Below, in pieces: positions 1-10,119 of a stretch of 64,000 nt of DNA (the first letter of the stretch is position 1; every line of letters starts with the position of its first letter). A program made the translations under genes and the position numbers. Source of the DNA: Cylicocyclus nassatus (taxonomy: Eukaryota; Nematoda; Chromadorea; Rhabditida; Strongylidae); NCBI GenBank assembly GCA_958299035.1, contig CATQJL010000305.1, positions 67,672,792-67,736,791 on the forward strand, given 5' to 3'. Below the pieces are notes generated by a model that searched no databases, had not been told where the DNA came from, and saw only the letters and a program-made list of their open reading frames with translations.

Positions 1-696
1 TCAATTCGGGCTCACTAGGACTAAGAACTGCGCCTGCCAATACTTTCTCAAAATAGGACCCACGCCCTTAGAAATTTTACGATTTATACTTTGCCACTCT
101 CAAAAAACGACATCCGGTATGTAAAAGCGACACCTCTGCTGAGCACTGACTCTTGTCCAACCGTTCCGTGCACTTTCGCGTTGTTTCAAGCATTGTAGAG
201 TGCTAATGTGGCCTACGACAAGGCAGAGCTTCGGGACGTCTGTAGCCGCTCCACGCGTTTGTGTTCCAATCCAAGCTTACAATTAGACAATTGGAGTTTA
301 CGTAACCTGTATATATGTTTGTGCATGTAAAAGTTATTCACATTGCCGTCTGAATTGACTTCGCACCTCCTCGGACAAAGCAGTAGGAGCTGTAGAACAT
401 AATTTTTGATTTTCAAACATTACAAAAGTATTATTCGTAAAAAGGCTCTAATCCGAAGTACTGATTTTACTTTTTCAATGATTCATAAATAAGTTTAAAT
501 GTCTCTTTTGACATATTTTCCAGTCGATTTCACTTGTAATTGCCTTTTTTGACGTATTTTCCAGTCGATTTCATTTTATTCATTTTATCTCGTCTAACTC
601 TAACGAATGTCATAACAAAGCTAGTCTTGCGAAGTCAAATTAGTGCGTAAGCATCGTTTTCATGCTATATATACAATGATGTTATAATATGAGAAA
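1..696. other. Flank downstream of receptor 1, no gene seen
   Basis: This stretch lies 3' of the first receptor gene, which is on the minus strand. The short open frames in it show no conserved motif and no splice pattern that I can support. The only structure noted is a short direct repeat at 506-573. Confidence 0.5.
506..573. repeat. Short direct duplication (27 bp, two copies)
   Basis: Positions 506-532 and 547-573 carry the same 27-base sequence with one difference (TTTTGAC-A/G-TATTTTCC then AGTCGATTTCA). The copies start 41 bp apart. It looks like a local tandem duplication and I infer no function. Confidence 0.75.
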
Positions 697-2178
697 TCAG
701 CTGCGAGAACTGCCCCTACTCGTCTTTGCTGCAACAATTTTGTTGGTTGAAAAGCTGTGGTGGGTTGAACGTCCGGTGCTGCGTTTCAGCAGCTGGATAA
801 CTTTTTGTCTAATTGTTCTGTAATTTAAGAAATTTTACTTAGTGGTTAAAAACATCAAGACTCACTTGTTTAGCGTGATAAGTAACAATGGGTTAAGATA
901 TGAAAAGCAAATCCAGGCGCTGTTGAGTGTTGCAATCGTGCCTTTCGACATTTCAAACCACGATTCTGAGAAGAAGCATTATTATAGCGAAAGCCTATAG
1001 ACAGGGACGTGCTCTAATACCTGCGTTGTGCCATATGATAATCAGTATTGCCATATAAGCGCAGAGAAAAGTCGATTGAAGAAAAATTCGAGTTTCATGA
1101 CCACTGCTTGAGTTACTAATTGACTTCTTGGTCTGAATTGGAGACTATTTCAAGCACTGCAGTCTTATTGGCGTTTCATTGGAGAGGGACGGCAATTTTT
1201 CGAAGACTCGTGACTAACAAGATCGTGTGGACGTTGTTTCATAGATTTATACAATTATGTTAGTTGAAGGAAATGTAAAAGAGCTTACTCTATATTTTAC
1301 GATAATCCGACACCTACCGTATGTACATGTAGCACGATTATCAAGTAGGCGATGTATGTAAGTCCCAAGCTAGGAAAGCATAGGTACCATTCCAATTCAG
1401 ATAAAGTGGTTGCTCCTAGTTTTGTGAAATCGTAAGACCAGCCTACATCTACCATCATAAAATTTTGGGTGATACAGCCCCACAGCCATACACCAATTGA
1501 GTACATCCATCCTATCAGCGTAAGTGCCTAGATAAATCTCCTTTCGAGTTGATTGATAGCTAAATAACTAACGATTAATGTCCTGGAGGTGTGTTTTGGA
1601 GAAACAATTTCCTTCATCACAAGAATGCGACTAATAGACAAAACGCTCATGACTGGAAACATTGATAGCCACAGAGAATTGGCAGTGCCTCCGCTGATCT
1701 ATAATGTGTTAGCGATAACGTTTAAGAGTTTTGTCAATATCAAATATCTCATTCTCATCATCAAACTCACTCGAACTAAGAATTGGTATTGTATTTGTAT
1801 TTGAGGGAATATGATATAAATACCGGAGAGAACGTGAAAGATAATCTGACCAAAATCGGCCAGATTTATTTGATTCATGAGGCGGTATTGCGGATTTGAA
1901 GTGACTTCTTTGTCAGTGAGCATCACCTCAAAAGCACTAGTAGCGTCAGAAATCTGCTTGATAAAGAGAATGTGAAACGAGCAAAAGCTTATCATACTCT
2001 CAAAAAATTGGAAAAATGAGGTAAAAGTTCCACTTACGTAAAGGACAACAACATATACAGGCGCGATGATTAGGGCAAGGCCGCTATATATCAAACCAAT
2101 TGTAACCTCTTCTGGATCAGGATTCACGTAGAATAGCGATAGAGATTGGTTATTGCCTGGAGCAGCAGTCGAGCCCAT
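697..2178 (-). CDS. Seven-transmembrane chemoreceptor 1 (Srt/Srx-like), complete
   Basis: This is a predicted G-protein-coupled chemosensory receptor of the plasma membrane; its ligand is unknown. Seven exons (minus strand, 5' to 3'): 2178-2038, 1926-1771, 1698-1573, 1527-1318, 1132-1021, 965-866 and 817-697. They total 966 nt and give 321 residues plus TGA. Introns range from 45 to about 185 nt and have canonical ends. Membrane spans lie near residues 26-50, 64-87, 104-127, 142-162, 188-208, 227-247 and 258-280. TM3 ends in SISR at 120-123 where rhodopsin-type receptors have DRY. TM7 holds NPLLLITLN from 273, followed by KTIR and a 35-residue Ser/Arg-rich tail. An N-terminal NQS sequon is present at 10-12. 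The ATG at 2178 opens the frame and no upstream exon is needed. The exon pattern matches receptors 2 and 3. Assignment to a named nematode receptor family (Srt, Srx or relatives) is tentative; membership of the 7TM class is firm. Confidence 0.88.
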
Positions 2179-3722
2179 CCTTTATTGCTTTGATGAACCC
2201 CCTAATTGGTTTCTTTGTGCCGAGAAAAAATGGACGGTCGTTAAGATAAAGCAAATAATGACTTTGAAAGAGCTCGAAAAATAGTGAAGACAAGTTTGTT
2301 AATTTGCACTAAACATAACAGCTTTCGATCGCATTTTACATGACTATAACGTTAAAATGAGAATCATAGTTTTTTCGACCAATAATCAAAAATGTTGTTT
2401 TTTAAAGCCTGCTGTAAAGGTTTCACTCATTGCGGTTAATGAGAGTAACGTTTAAATGACCAAACAATCATTTGGGTACAAATAATGCTTTTCAAAAAGC
2501 GGGAATCCATTTGTTTGTTCGGAGAAGAGTGATGAAACCCTTAGGGCGGTAGAGTGAATCATGCAATTTTTGCTCGATTAAAGCATGAGTGAATCTGCAC
2601 TTCCACAACCATGAAAATGTGGTGAGCAGCGCAGCGCTCAGAAGGTTTACGTATTTTCATGTTTGCTTGATAAATGGCGAAAACAAAGTCTGCAATGGCT
2701 ACTAGAAAATGAAAGCAAATGACTTTAACAGTTCGATAAGATTGAATTTACTTTTTCTAAGCGTAAACTTGCTAGAGTAACGAGATAGGGTTTTTGGAAG
2801 TTGGTGGCGCTGATAAACTGCATTACAACCTTTTACTCAGGTTAGAGGAAATTAGATAACGCTTCAATGACTTTTTCGCTCTTTCAACACAGCGTAATAA
2901 GCATGCTACTCAACATTTTAGTTAAAAAGTAAAGTCAATTTAAGCACACTACTCTTCATTAATATCACTTGTTTTGCACTGGCCAACAAAAATTATTGAC
3001 CATTAAAATCTTGTAAATGAATTTGAACATGAATATCAGAATGTTTTTACATATGATTTTAAAATCGCTAGTCGGAGTCATTATTGAACTTCCATTCTTC
3101 GCATTTGATTGAGTCTTATGATCTCAAAAACTTACATAGCGTCTGTGAATTCACATTAAATCGGTGTACGGTAGAGAAACCGCACTTTCTAAGTATTACT
3201 TTGCGGCTTCAGATTATCGAGTAAGGCTCTTTTACTCGAAGCTGGCTGCTACGTATAAGTGCCTCCAACCAAGAGTTTCTTTTGCTTTTGCTTTTGATTA
3301 AGCAGGCTGAGGGCTTTTCAGAGTAGCACACCAGGTGGGCAGAAGGAAGAGCCTACATCCACCATGCTTAGGAATATATGACTCAAAATTTTATATACTC
3401 GTAACAATGGTCCAACCTCTGTAAAGCTTGCCTTTGATAATGAGAAACTTGTTTTGTCCCCACTGACTGTAGCCTGATAAAGTGTTTGTTAGGTTACCAT
3501 CACAGTTATCACATCGATAGCATTAGAAAACGCTTAAACAGTGCTGCGAGGTCACACACTGAGTTGGTACATCGTCATGCACGTTTTCTAAATTCAAATT
3601 CCAAATCAAGTTGACACTTCTTCAGAACAATTCTCATACACGCTGTAAAGTATTGCAACGGCAAATTTCTGGCTATGAAACATTTGCATGCAACTATAGT
3701 CATCGAAAGAAACATCCAATAC
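2179..3722. other. Intergenic, no gene recognised
   Basis: This is AT-rich sequence upstream of receptor 1. Around 3345-3400 the minus strand carries words resembling the receptor TM4-5 exon (AAAATTTT then ATGGTGGATGTAGGCT). The similarity does not extend, so at best it is a decayed exon fragment. I see no convincing promoter element. Confidence 0.4.
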
Positions 3723-3904
3723 TACCCTTTGCTTCAACCAGATCGGCCGCTGGAAGGCGGGGCCTCATGATCTAGGAGGCGACAGCTCGCTTCCGCGACG
3801 CAGTCTGCGCCTCCCTCGCGAACATGCTCTCTGACCATTTTCTCGCCTTAATTGGGTCACGGCACCCCGCCCTCCTGCCGTTGATCTGGTTGAAGCAAAG
3901 GGTA
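3723..3904. mobile_element. Small TA-flanked inverted-repeat element (~180 bp MITE)
   Basis: The sequence CCCTTTGCTTCAACCAGATC at 3725-3744 recurs as a perfect reverse complement at 3883-3902. A TA dinucleotide flanks each end. The core is GC-rich compared with its surroundings (about 3745-3880) and has no ORF. The 20-bp terminal repeats plus TA duplication fit a miniature non-autonomous element of the Tc1/mariner type. Confidence 0.8.
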
Positions 3905-5687
3905 TGTAGCAGAGTGGCGCAAACTCTGTTCACTGTTTGCTAATGCGTTGGTTGAACAGAGGTGCCAAGCCCACATTAGAATTTTTTTGTTGGGAACTGC
4001 TGAGGAAGCTAGAAAGTACTTAAAGTAGTAGGTTGATGCAATATGTCATTTTTCTGAACCCATCCGCAAAGCCCGCCAAGAAGAGAATAACAAGATATAA
4101 CCTAAGCAAATTATTCATTCAATTTAGCAGTGAGATTTTTGAAAAACCGTAATAAACACTGTGGAACAAACCTTTTGCTAATCAAAGCAATGCTTTGTTT
4201 TTCCCCAGCAATTGCAAAGTTTTGTGCAACAATCTTCAAATGCATTGCGTTCTGGTTGCATAACACATTCCTAAAATATCAATGTTCCAAAACCCGATTA
4301 TTATTAACGCTAACGTTCAAAAACAAATGAGCGATTGTCGCCCCAAGGAAGCATTTTGAATATCACGATAGACGGTGTGCACACGTTTAGTAGAGAAATG
4401 TTAATTTGTCTGCGAAGTATGTGTCGTGAAGAGAAGATAGCTTTGGAAAGAAGAGAAATAGTTGTGTCGAACGTCATCCGAAATGTTTGAAACTTTGAGT
4501 GTTTATGAAATAGACAGAATACAAAAATTGGTCACTTTGGAAAATAAATTTGAGAATTCTAAAAACGAGCCAGAGGATTACAAAACATTGCTCTAATGGG
4601 CAAAAGGCTTGCTCTATCTGCTCCTTATTACGCTCCTTCAAAAGTGTAAGGCGGGAATTGTAAAATCTATCGAACAGACATGGTGATAAAGGATATAATT
4701 CGGCAATGTCGTACCCGTCGCATGAATCACATCGCGAACATAGCGTTGCAAAGAAGAAATAAATTCTGCATCGCCTACAACCTAAAGTATTCGTTCTCTA
4801 CTTGGCGGGGTTTGCGCTCCCAATAATGCCTAATTTTCGTCAAACTTTAGAATTTCCGTCTGAGACTTTGAAGGAGCGTAATAACGAGCCGATAAAACAA
4901 ACATTTTGCCAATTAGCGCAGGTTTTGCAATCCACTGACTTGTTCTTAGAATTTTTGAGCATATTTCGCATAGTGACCAATTTTTTATAATCGTTCTATT
5001 TACATCTCGTAGAACTCGAAGTATCAAACAATTTGAATAATGCTCGGTGCAACTCCTTCTCCTCTTGTTAACACCCATTTCTTTGCGAACCGTGCGAGAT
5101 TCGCAGACAGATTCACATTTCTCTATTAGACGCGTAAGCAAAGCATGTAGTGTGTTATTCAAAATGCTTTCTGGGGGCGGTAATCAGTCATTTGCTCTTA
5201 AAGAGTGATAGTAATAAACGAATTTTGGAGCATTAATATTTCACGATTTTGCAACGTTTGGTGGAATTAGCTGTCACGCCATCAGAACATGCTTTTGAAA
5301 AATTGTTGGAAATTTTGAAATTGTCGAGAAAAACAAACCACTGATTTGATTAGCAAAAGGTTTGGTCTATCCAGTGGCTATCACAGCTTTTCGAAAATCT
5401 CATTATTAGACAAAGTTTTGAGGAATAGCGAAAATCAGAATTGCAAAAATAAAGGGTCGTAATTTTCGCCGATTATCTCCGTACATACTTGCGCATGAAT
5501 CGTATAGAAAACACGCTTGCTGGATAGAGGAAGAAAACTTAAGTAGGATACACTTTATAGTTTTCGTTGATCTCTTCTTGACGGGATTTGCGAGTGAACT
5601 CAAAAGGGACAAAAGTTTTGCACCGGCCTGACAAAAACATCCCATTGTTTTTCCTTCACCGTATGTAATACATCTACTCTTTCTATA
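3905..5687. other. Repeat-like intergenic DNA, no gene
   Basis: No gene is supported here. Position 4028 begins TAGGTTGATGCAATATG, which resembles the mariner-like ends found elsewhere in the window. The right side near 5620-5635 reads AGTTTTGCACCGGCCTGA, like the right end of the element at 44707-45656. Segments near 4650-4810 and 5430-5640 share words with 45440-45660. I read this as one or more decayed copies of that element family. The motif GGCTTGCTCTAT, a partial form of the shared internal module, occurs at 4607-4618. Confidence 0.4.
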
Positions 5688-5689
5688 TA

Positions 5690-6633
5690 TTAGGTGAGTG
5701 CAAAAGTTCGTTTGTTTTTTTCAAAAAATCGTAATTTCCTTTCTTTTCGATAAAGTTTCTCGAGCTTAATATTGTTTGAAAGAAAGAGCCATGCTCTTTA
5801 CAACGGTACCTCTGCTGTGGATTAGTATGAGAAAATTCGAGAGTAAGAAGAGCAATTGAAGAAAATTACTCAAGAGTGGCACTTTTCAAGCAAGACTGCA
5901 ACAAATTCTGGAAGCATTTTTGTTTGATAGAAGAATTATAGAATTATGCTCCTTATTGTAGTGCCTTTCCTACGAATAAAAACGAGAAAGATTAGGAGTT
6001 AGAAGCAAATAAAGAGAATTACTTCATTTTTGCAATTTTTGAGCATGCTCAAAAAAGTCCAAAGCGGCACAGAAAAAGTCGTGAAAGTCATTAACTTGGG
6101 TTTTGTGGCTTTCCCCTTCTAGCTGATTCGAAAATCGTGCCAGTCGAGAGCAATTTCGATTTTCGTAATATTTCCGGGTTTTCAAGTCTGCGTTTTTCAC
6201 GAAAATCAAAATTGCTCTCCATTGGTACAACTTTTGCTCAGCTAGAAAGAGAAAATCACAAAACCCATGTTCATAACTTTCCTGTTTTTTCTGTGACGTT
6301 AATTGGAAAACTGGAGTAATTGTCTTCTTTGCTTCTAGCTTTCTACTTTACGCTTTTATTCGTGTGTAAGGCACTACAGTGAAGAGCATAATTTTCTCTG
6401 TCAAATAAAAATACATCCAGGATTTTTGTGGTTCTGAAAAATGCCAATCTTGAGTAATTTTCTTTGATTGCTTCTAATTCTCAAACTTTCTCATGCCAAC
6501 TCATAGTAAAGATACTGGTGTAAAGAGAATAAATTTCTCTTCCAAAACTATAATTTTGATGAAATCCAGTGAATCGAAAGGATTTCAGTTTTTTTTTTCA
6601 AAAAATGGCGAACGAACTTCCGCACCCACTTGA
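5690..6633. mobile_element. Mariner-like foldback element (~944 bp)
   Basis: The left end reads TTAGGTGAGTGCAAAAGTTC. The right end, read inward on the other strand, is TCAAGTGGGTGCGGAAGTTC. Both continue into T-rich tracts followed by CAAAAAAT. TA flanks both sides (5688-5689 and 6634-6635). The interior folds back on itself around 6180, where words with AGAGCAATTT and AAATTGCTCT face each other. No transposase frame is present, so it is non-autonomous. Short ORFs on both strands (for example 6024-6230 and 6137-6319) are by-products of the palindrome. Confidence 0.78.
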
Positions 6634-6879
6634 TAGTTCAATTGTTCTGCAACTGCTTTTTGCTCAAAATTTTCACTTCTCACAAAAGATGTGCAGCGAT
6701 TAGCAAAATTTGTGTTGACTGTAGCACACGGCTTCTCGTAAAACTTCATAGATATTTAGGTGGCCCCTCTTCACGTGACGTGCGAGCCCCAACTCGTAGT
6801 TGCCAGTGATCCCGGTTCCTTGTTAAAGACAGCCGCACTTGCTTGTCATCGGTGACCTTGGCCACGATACCGGGTCAAA

Positions 6880-9340
6880 ATTGTATCCATCTGATTCTTT
6901 AAGTCCATCCGTTCCACAAACACGTCTGCCCAATATTGGTAGTCTACCTCTAGGATAGGCTTCGCAAGGAATCCATTCAGAAGTTCTTCATTTGTCTCTG
7001 TACTTCTCATGTTGTGACCGGCCTATCGATGCTTCGATTTCGATATGTCGTTGTCCCACGAAGACGGGACATTCTTCCTATATCCGTACTGCGAAGTCCG
7101 ACTATATGCTGCTTGTGCTGGGTCATCTCTAGAAGACTGCGCTTAAAGGCACCGTACACCCTAAGATGAGGGTGTTGAGCTTTTGGCGGCATGTAATAGT
7201 AGAGCTCCCTATCAATTCAATGCCCAAATTGCGGCGCAAAATGCCGTCGGAAGCGAGAAAATCGCTTCGGAATAGCGAAGATGCACGGGGACCCCCATCC
7301 ATGCCCGCCCTCCCCCACACATGCCCGCCCATTTGTGCGCGCTTATCCAAATACCGTTCCGAAAAGCCTTCTGCGAAACGAGGACTGTAGGGGTTTTCGC
7401 AGTTTCTCGACTTCATATTCGGAGTCAGGGACATGAGAAGGCCCTGAAACGACAAAAACGTAGAAGTCGAAAATTTGGGTGGACGGTGCCTTTAAGCGCT
7501 ATTTGGGTGATCCGTAAAGCTTTCAACGTGGCTACGGTGTTAGCTCAAGTACCAGCTGCTTAACGGGGCTGCGAGACGGCTAGGTCGGGATGGGCCGAAG
7601 CTCCGGGTCCGTCAGTCGGTCGGTGGCTTCCTTCAGAGGCCCGAAGTAGGCCCAGGCTGCTCTTCTTCTCCTCTTAAGTTCTTCCCTCAAGTCGTTCTCC
7701 ATGTTCATCGAACGTCCAAGATACACGTAAGAAGACGTCTCCGTGACAGAGGTGCCTTCCAAGTCCATTTCTGCATCTTCGCAAAGGGCGTTCTTCATGA
7801 ACTGAGTCTTCTTCCGATTGATTCGCAATCCGATCTTCTTCCCTACTTCGTTCAATTCCTTCAGCATCGTCTCTGCTTCAGCGATAGTGCTCGAAAAGAG
7901 AACGATGTCGTCCGCAAAACGAAGGTTCGACAGGAATCTCCCATCAACTCGTATGCCTCTCTCGTCCCAGTCCAGTGATTTCATCACCCAGCAATACCGC
8001 GCTGAACAGCTTCGGCGAAGTAGTGTCGCCTTATCGAACCCCCTTTGTAGCTGGAATGGTCAGTGGGCGATGTAAAAGCTGCATCGTTATTGTACAGTCC
8101 TTGTAGCAGTCGGCTGGTTTCCTCGCGTAAGTTGGGTCCACTCCTTGATCGGCTAGCGCAGGCAGGATGGCGTTGGTTTCAACGCTGTCAAAGGCTTTCT
8201 CGTAGTCGACAAAGGTTAGGACGAGAGGCAATCGGTATTCCCGGCAGACTTCTATAACCCTCGAAACCGTCTGGATGTGGTCCATGCAGCTGAATCCTTT
8301 GCGAAATCCAGCTTGTTCTTGGGGTTGGGCTTCATCCAGTGTCCTAGATATGCGAGCGAGAAAATCTTCTTGAAAAGCTTGTAAAACATACTCAGCAAGC
8401 ATATTGGACAGTAGTTCCGAAGGTCCTCTCATTTGCTTTCTTGGAAAGAAGGACGGTTTTTGAGGTTCTCCATGGTCGGGTAATCCTTTCCTTCCGAAGG
8501 TAAGACGTCAGATGCAAGGCGAGCATCTCGTGTACACGTTTTTCTCCGGCTTGCAGGAATTCGACGGAAAGATGGTTGGTCCTGGAGCCGTAGACTTCTT
8601 TATGATCTGAATCGCCGTGCGCACTTCAGCAGGTAGAATTCGTGGTGCTACTTCTCCAGTGGGAACAACGGGCATCGGCACGGGTGTTGATGAGCGGAAG
8701 AGGTTGATGTAGAAGTTCCTTGCGATAGATTCCATCTTGTATCGGGAAGAAGTCGGAGTCCCGTTTTCGTTCAATAGTGCAGCCAGCGGTACGTGATATT
8801 CACAGAAATCCCTTCGGCACTGCTTGAGCCTTCATCTTCCTTCGGCTGCTTCCGGTACCCTGGCTTGCCTGTAATTCCTGAGATACTCCTGCAAAGCTGT
8901 TCTGCATCTTGCGTTGGCTATCAGTCGCTCGGAAAGCGTTGCATGCGGATCTTGCCACAGGGAACTTCTTCTTTCGAGTAATTGCTTGGTGGTACTTGAG
9001 ATGGTTTCAAACTCTTCTCGGAAATCACTGATGTCCACTCTCCACAGGCTCGCAATCCTTTCCGAAGGCGGTCTTAGTGGTACAATGGGTCTTTCTCGAT
9101 GAGCTAGTCACAACTTGATATGAGCTCCTCCAGCCTGTTACGGCCATAAACGACTTTTTTCTCCTTGCGGTAATGTGGTAAACCTTCTTTTCCACCTTGA
9201 TTCTGAATCGTATCCACTGCGAAAGCATGGAACTACCGAGCAAACCCTCTTTAGTCGGTAAGAATGTGATTGATCTTCGGGTGAGTTGCTCCGTTAAGCA
9301 ATTCTCGTGTCCACCGGCGATGTTCTTTCTTTATGAAGAT
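6880..9340 (-). pseudogene. RTE reverse transcriptase ORF, broken
   Basis: Recognisable blocks, reading 5' to 3' on the minus strand: DISDFREEFETISSTTKQLL (about 8980-9038), RILPAEVRTAI (near 8620), LTSYLRKERI and SKTVLL (8450-8530), DLRNYCPICLL (8395-8430), ARISRTLDEAQPQEQAGFRK (near 8300-8350), the catalytic block TFVDYEKAFDSVET (about 8180-8220), and FADDIVLFS at about 7892-7918. The expected Gln of the GVRQGD block is a TAA stop near 8031, followed by a frameshift. A further shift separates DLRNYCPICLL from ISRTLDEAQ. After TDPELR (near 7595) a segment of the family is deleted. The tail block QHIVGLRST then GRMSRLRG lies at 7040-7110, and PRGRLP plus WADVFVERMD follow in two frames near 6900-6960. 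With several stops and shifts it cannot encode a working enzyme. Confidence 0.88.
7143..7495. mobile_element. TTAA-flanked inverted-repeat element inside the RTE copy
   Basis: TTAA at 7143-7146 and at 7492-7495 brackets a 345-bp insert. Its ends are inverted: AGGCACCGTACACC on the left and GGTGGACGGTGCCT on the right. Removing the insert and one TTAA rejoins the RTE frame exactly (ITQIALK on one side, RSLLEMTQ on the other). This shows the target site and the direction of events. TTAA duplication is characteristic of piggyBac-type transposases, but the interior has no transposase, so the element is non-autonomous. The insert is GC-richer than the local average. Confidence 0.85.
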
Positions 9341-9380
9341 GGGATTTCTATGGAGAAGAGGGGCTTGACTTACGGCTTTT

Positions 9381-10119
9381 CGTAATGCTTTTTAAAATAA
9401 CCTCAATCCATTTGTTAATGGCGAAAAGCGGGGGGGGGGGGTAAGGAGAAGTTGTAGCTTTAATGTCTTTTTTCAAGGCTTGGGAGTTTTGCAAGATCTA
9501 GGACCTGCGAAAGAGAAAGCATATGCAAGTAGTAAAAGAAGCGCTTTTAGATTTTATGAAAAAATTTGATCCTACTTTTAACGGCCGAAAGAAGAGGTGA
9601 AAAGAGCATGGATTATGAACCAAGTTGATACAAGTGGTACAATATAAAATTTTGGGATGCATCAGAAGTTCAAAGATTCGCTTTTACGTAATCCTAAGCC
9701 TAATCATTATTTTAATTTTTTCTACTTAAGATTGGTGTGAATGGCTCATGATTGAAATGTAACAGAATGAAATCTGCGTAGTCAGTCCTAAAAGTATTCT
9801 TATGGTAGCGCTTTACAAAAAAAAAAGAACAGAAGCCTTATGCTAGCGCACTTTTAATGTATGATCTCTTTTAATTTTGGAGTAGCCTTTGTTCTATGAT
9901 TTGGTGCGAAATGACTAATTGTAGCAACTCGTGAGAAGTCTCTCACACTGACAACTAACATCACAAGGTAGTTACTTCTGGCATTGAGAATCTACGTAAG
10001 TCAACGAATGTAATCTTAGATTGAACGCTTAAAAAACAATTATCTTCCACCTCGAAACCCAGGCGATGCTAACACATGGGATGGGTAAGTTGATTGGCAC
10101 CTTGGCAGCAATTCAGCCT
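9381..10119. other. Intergenic, no gene seen
   Basis: AT-rich sequence between the RTE remnant and the next foldback. A run of ten or more G lies near 9430-9440. No motif, splice pattern or inverted repeat was recognised. Confidence 0.45.

Larger units (their letters stand above)
6740..9380 (-). mobile_element. RTE-clade non-LTR retrotransposon, 5'-truncated and decayed
   Basis: This is a remnant of an autonomous LINE of the RTE type, which encodes an apurinic endonuclease and a reverse transcriptase and copies itself by target-primed reverse transcription. Only the last part of the endonuclease survives (KKEHRRWTREL then NHILTD, about 9258-9335 on the minus strand). The reverse transcriptase and C-terminal domain follow down to about 6880, and a short 3' tail reaches about 6740. 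Missing 5' sequence is typical of LINE copies. A 345-bp DNA element sits inside the coding region (7147-7491). The 3' boundary is not sharp because I found no clear terminal repeat or target duplication. Confidence 0.88.

Noticed and set aside
3340..3410. Receptor TM4-5 exon remnant
   Set aside because: Only about 35 bases resemble the exon and the rest does not align. It is too weak to call a pseudogene.
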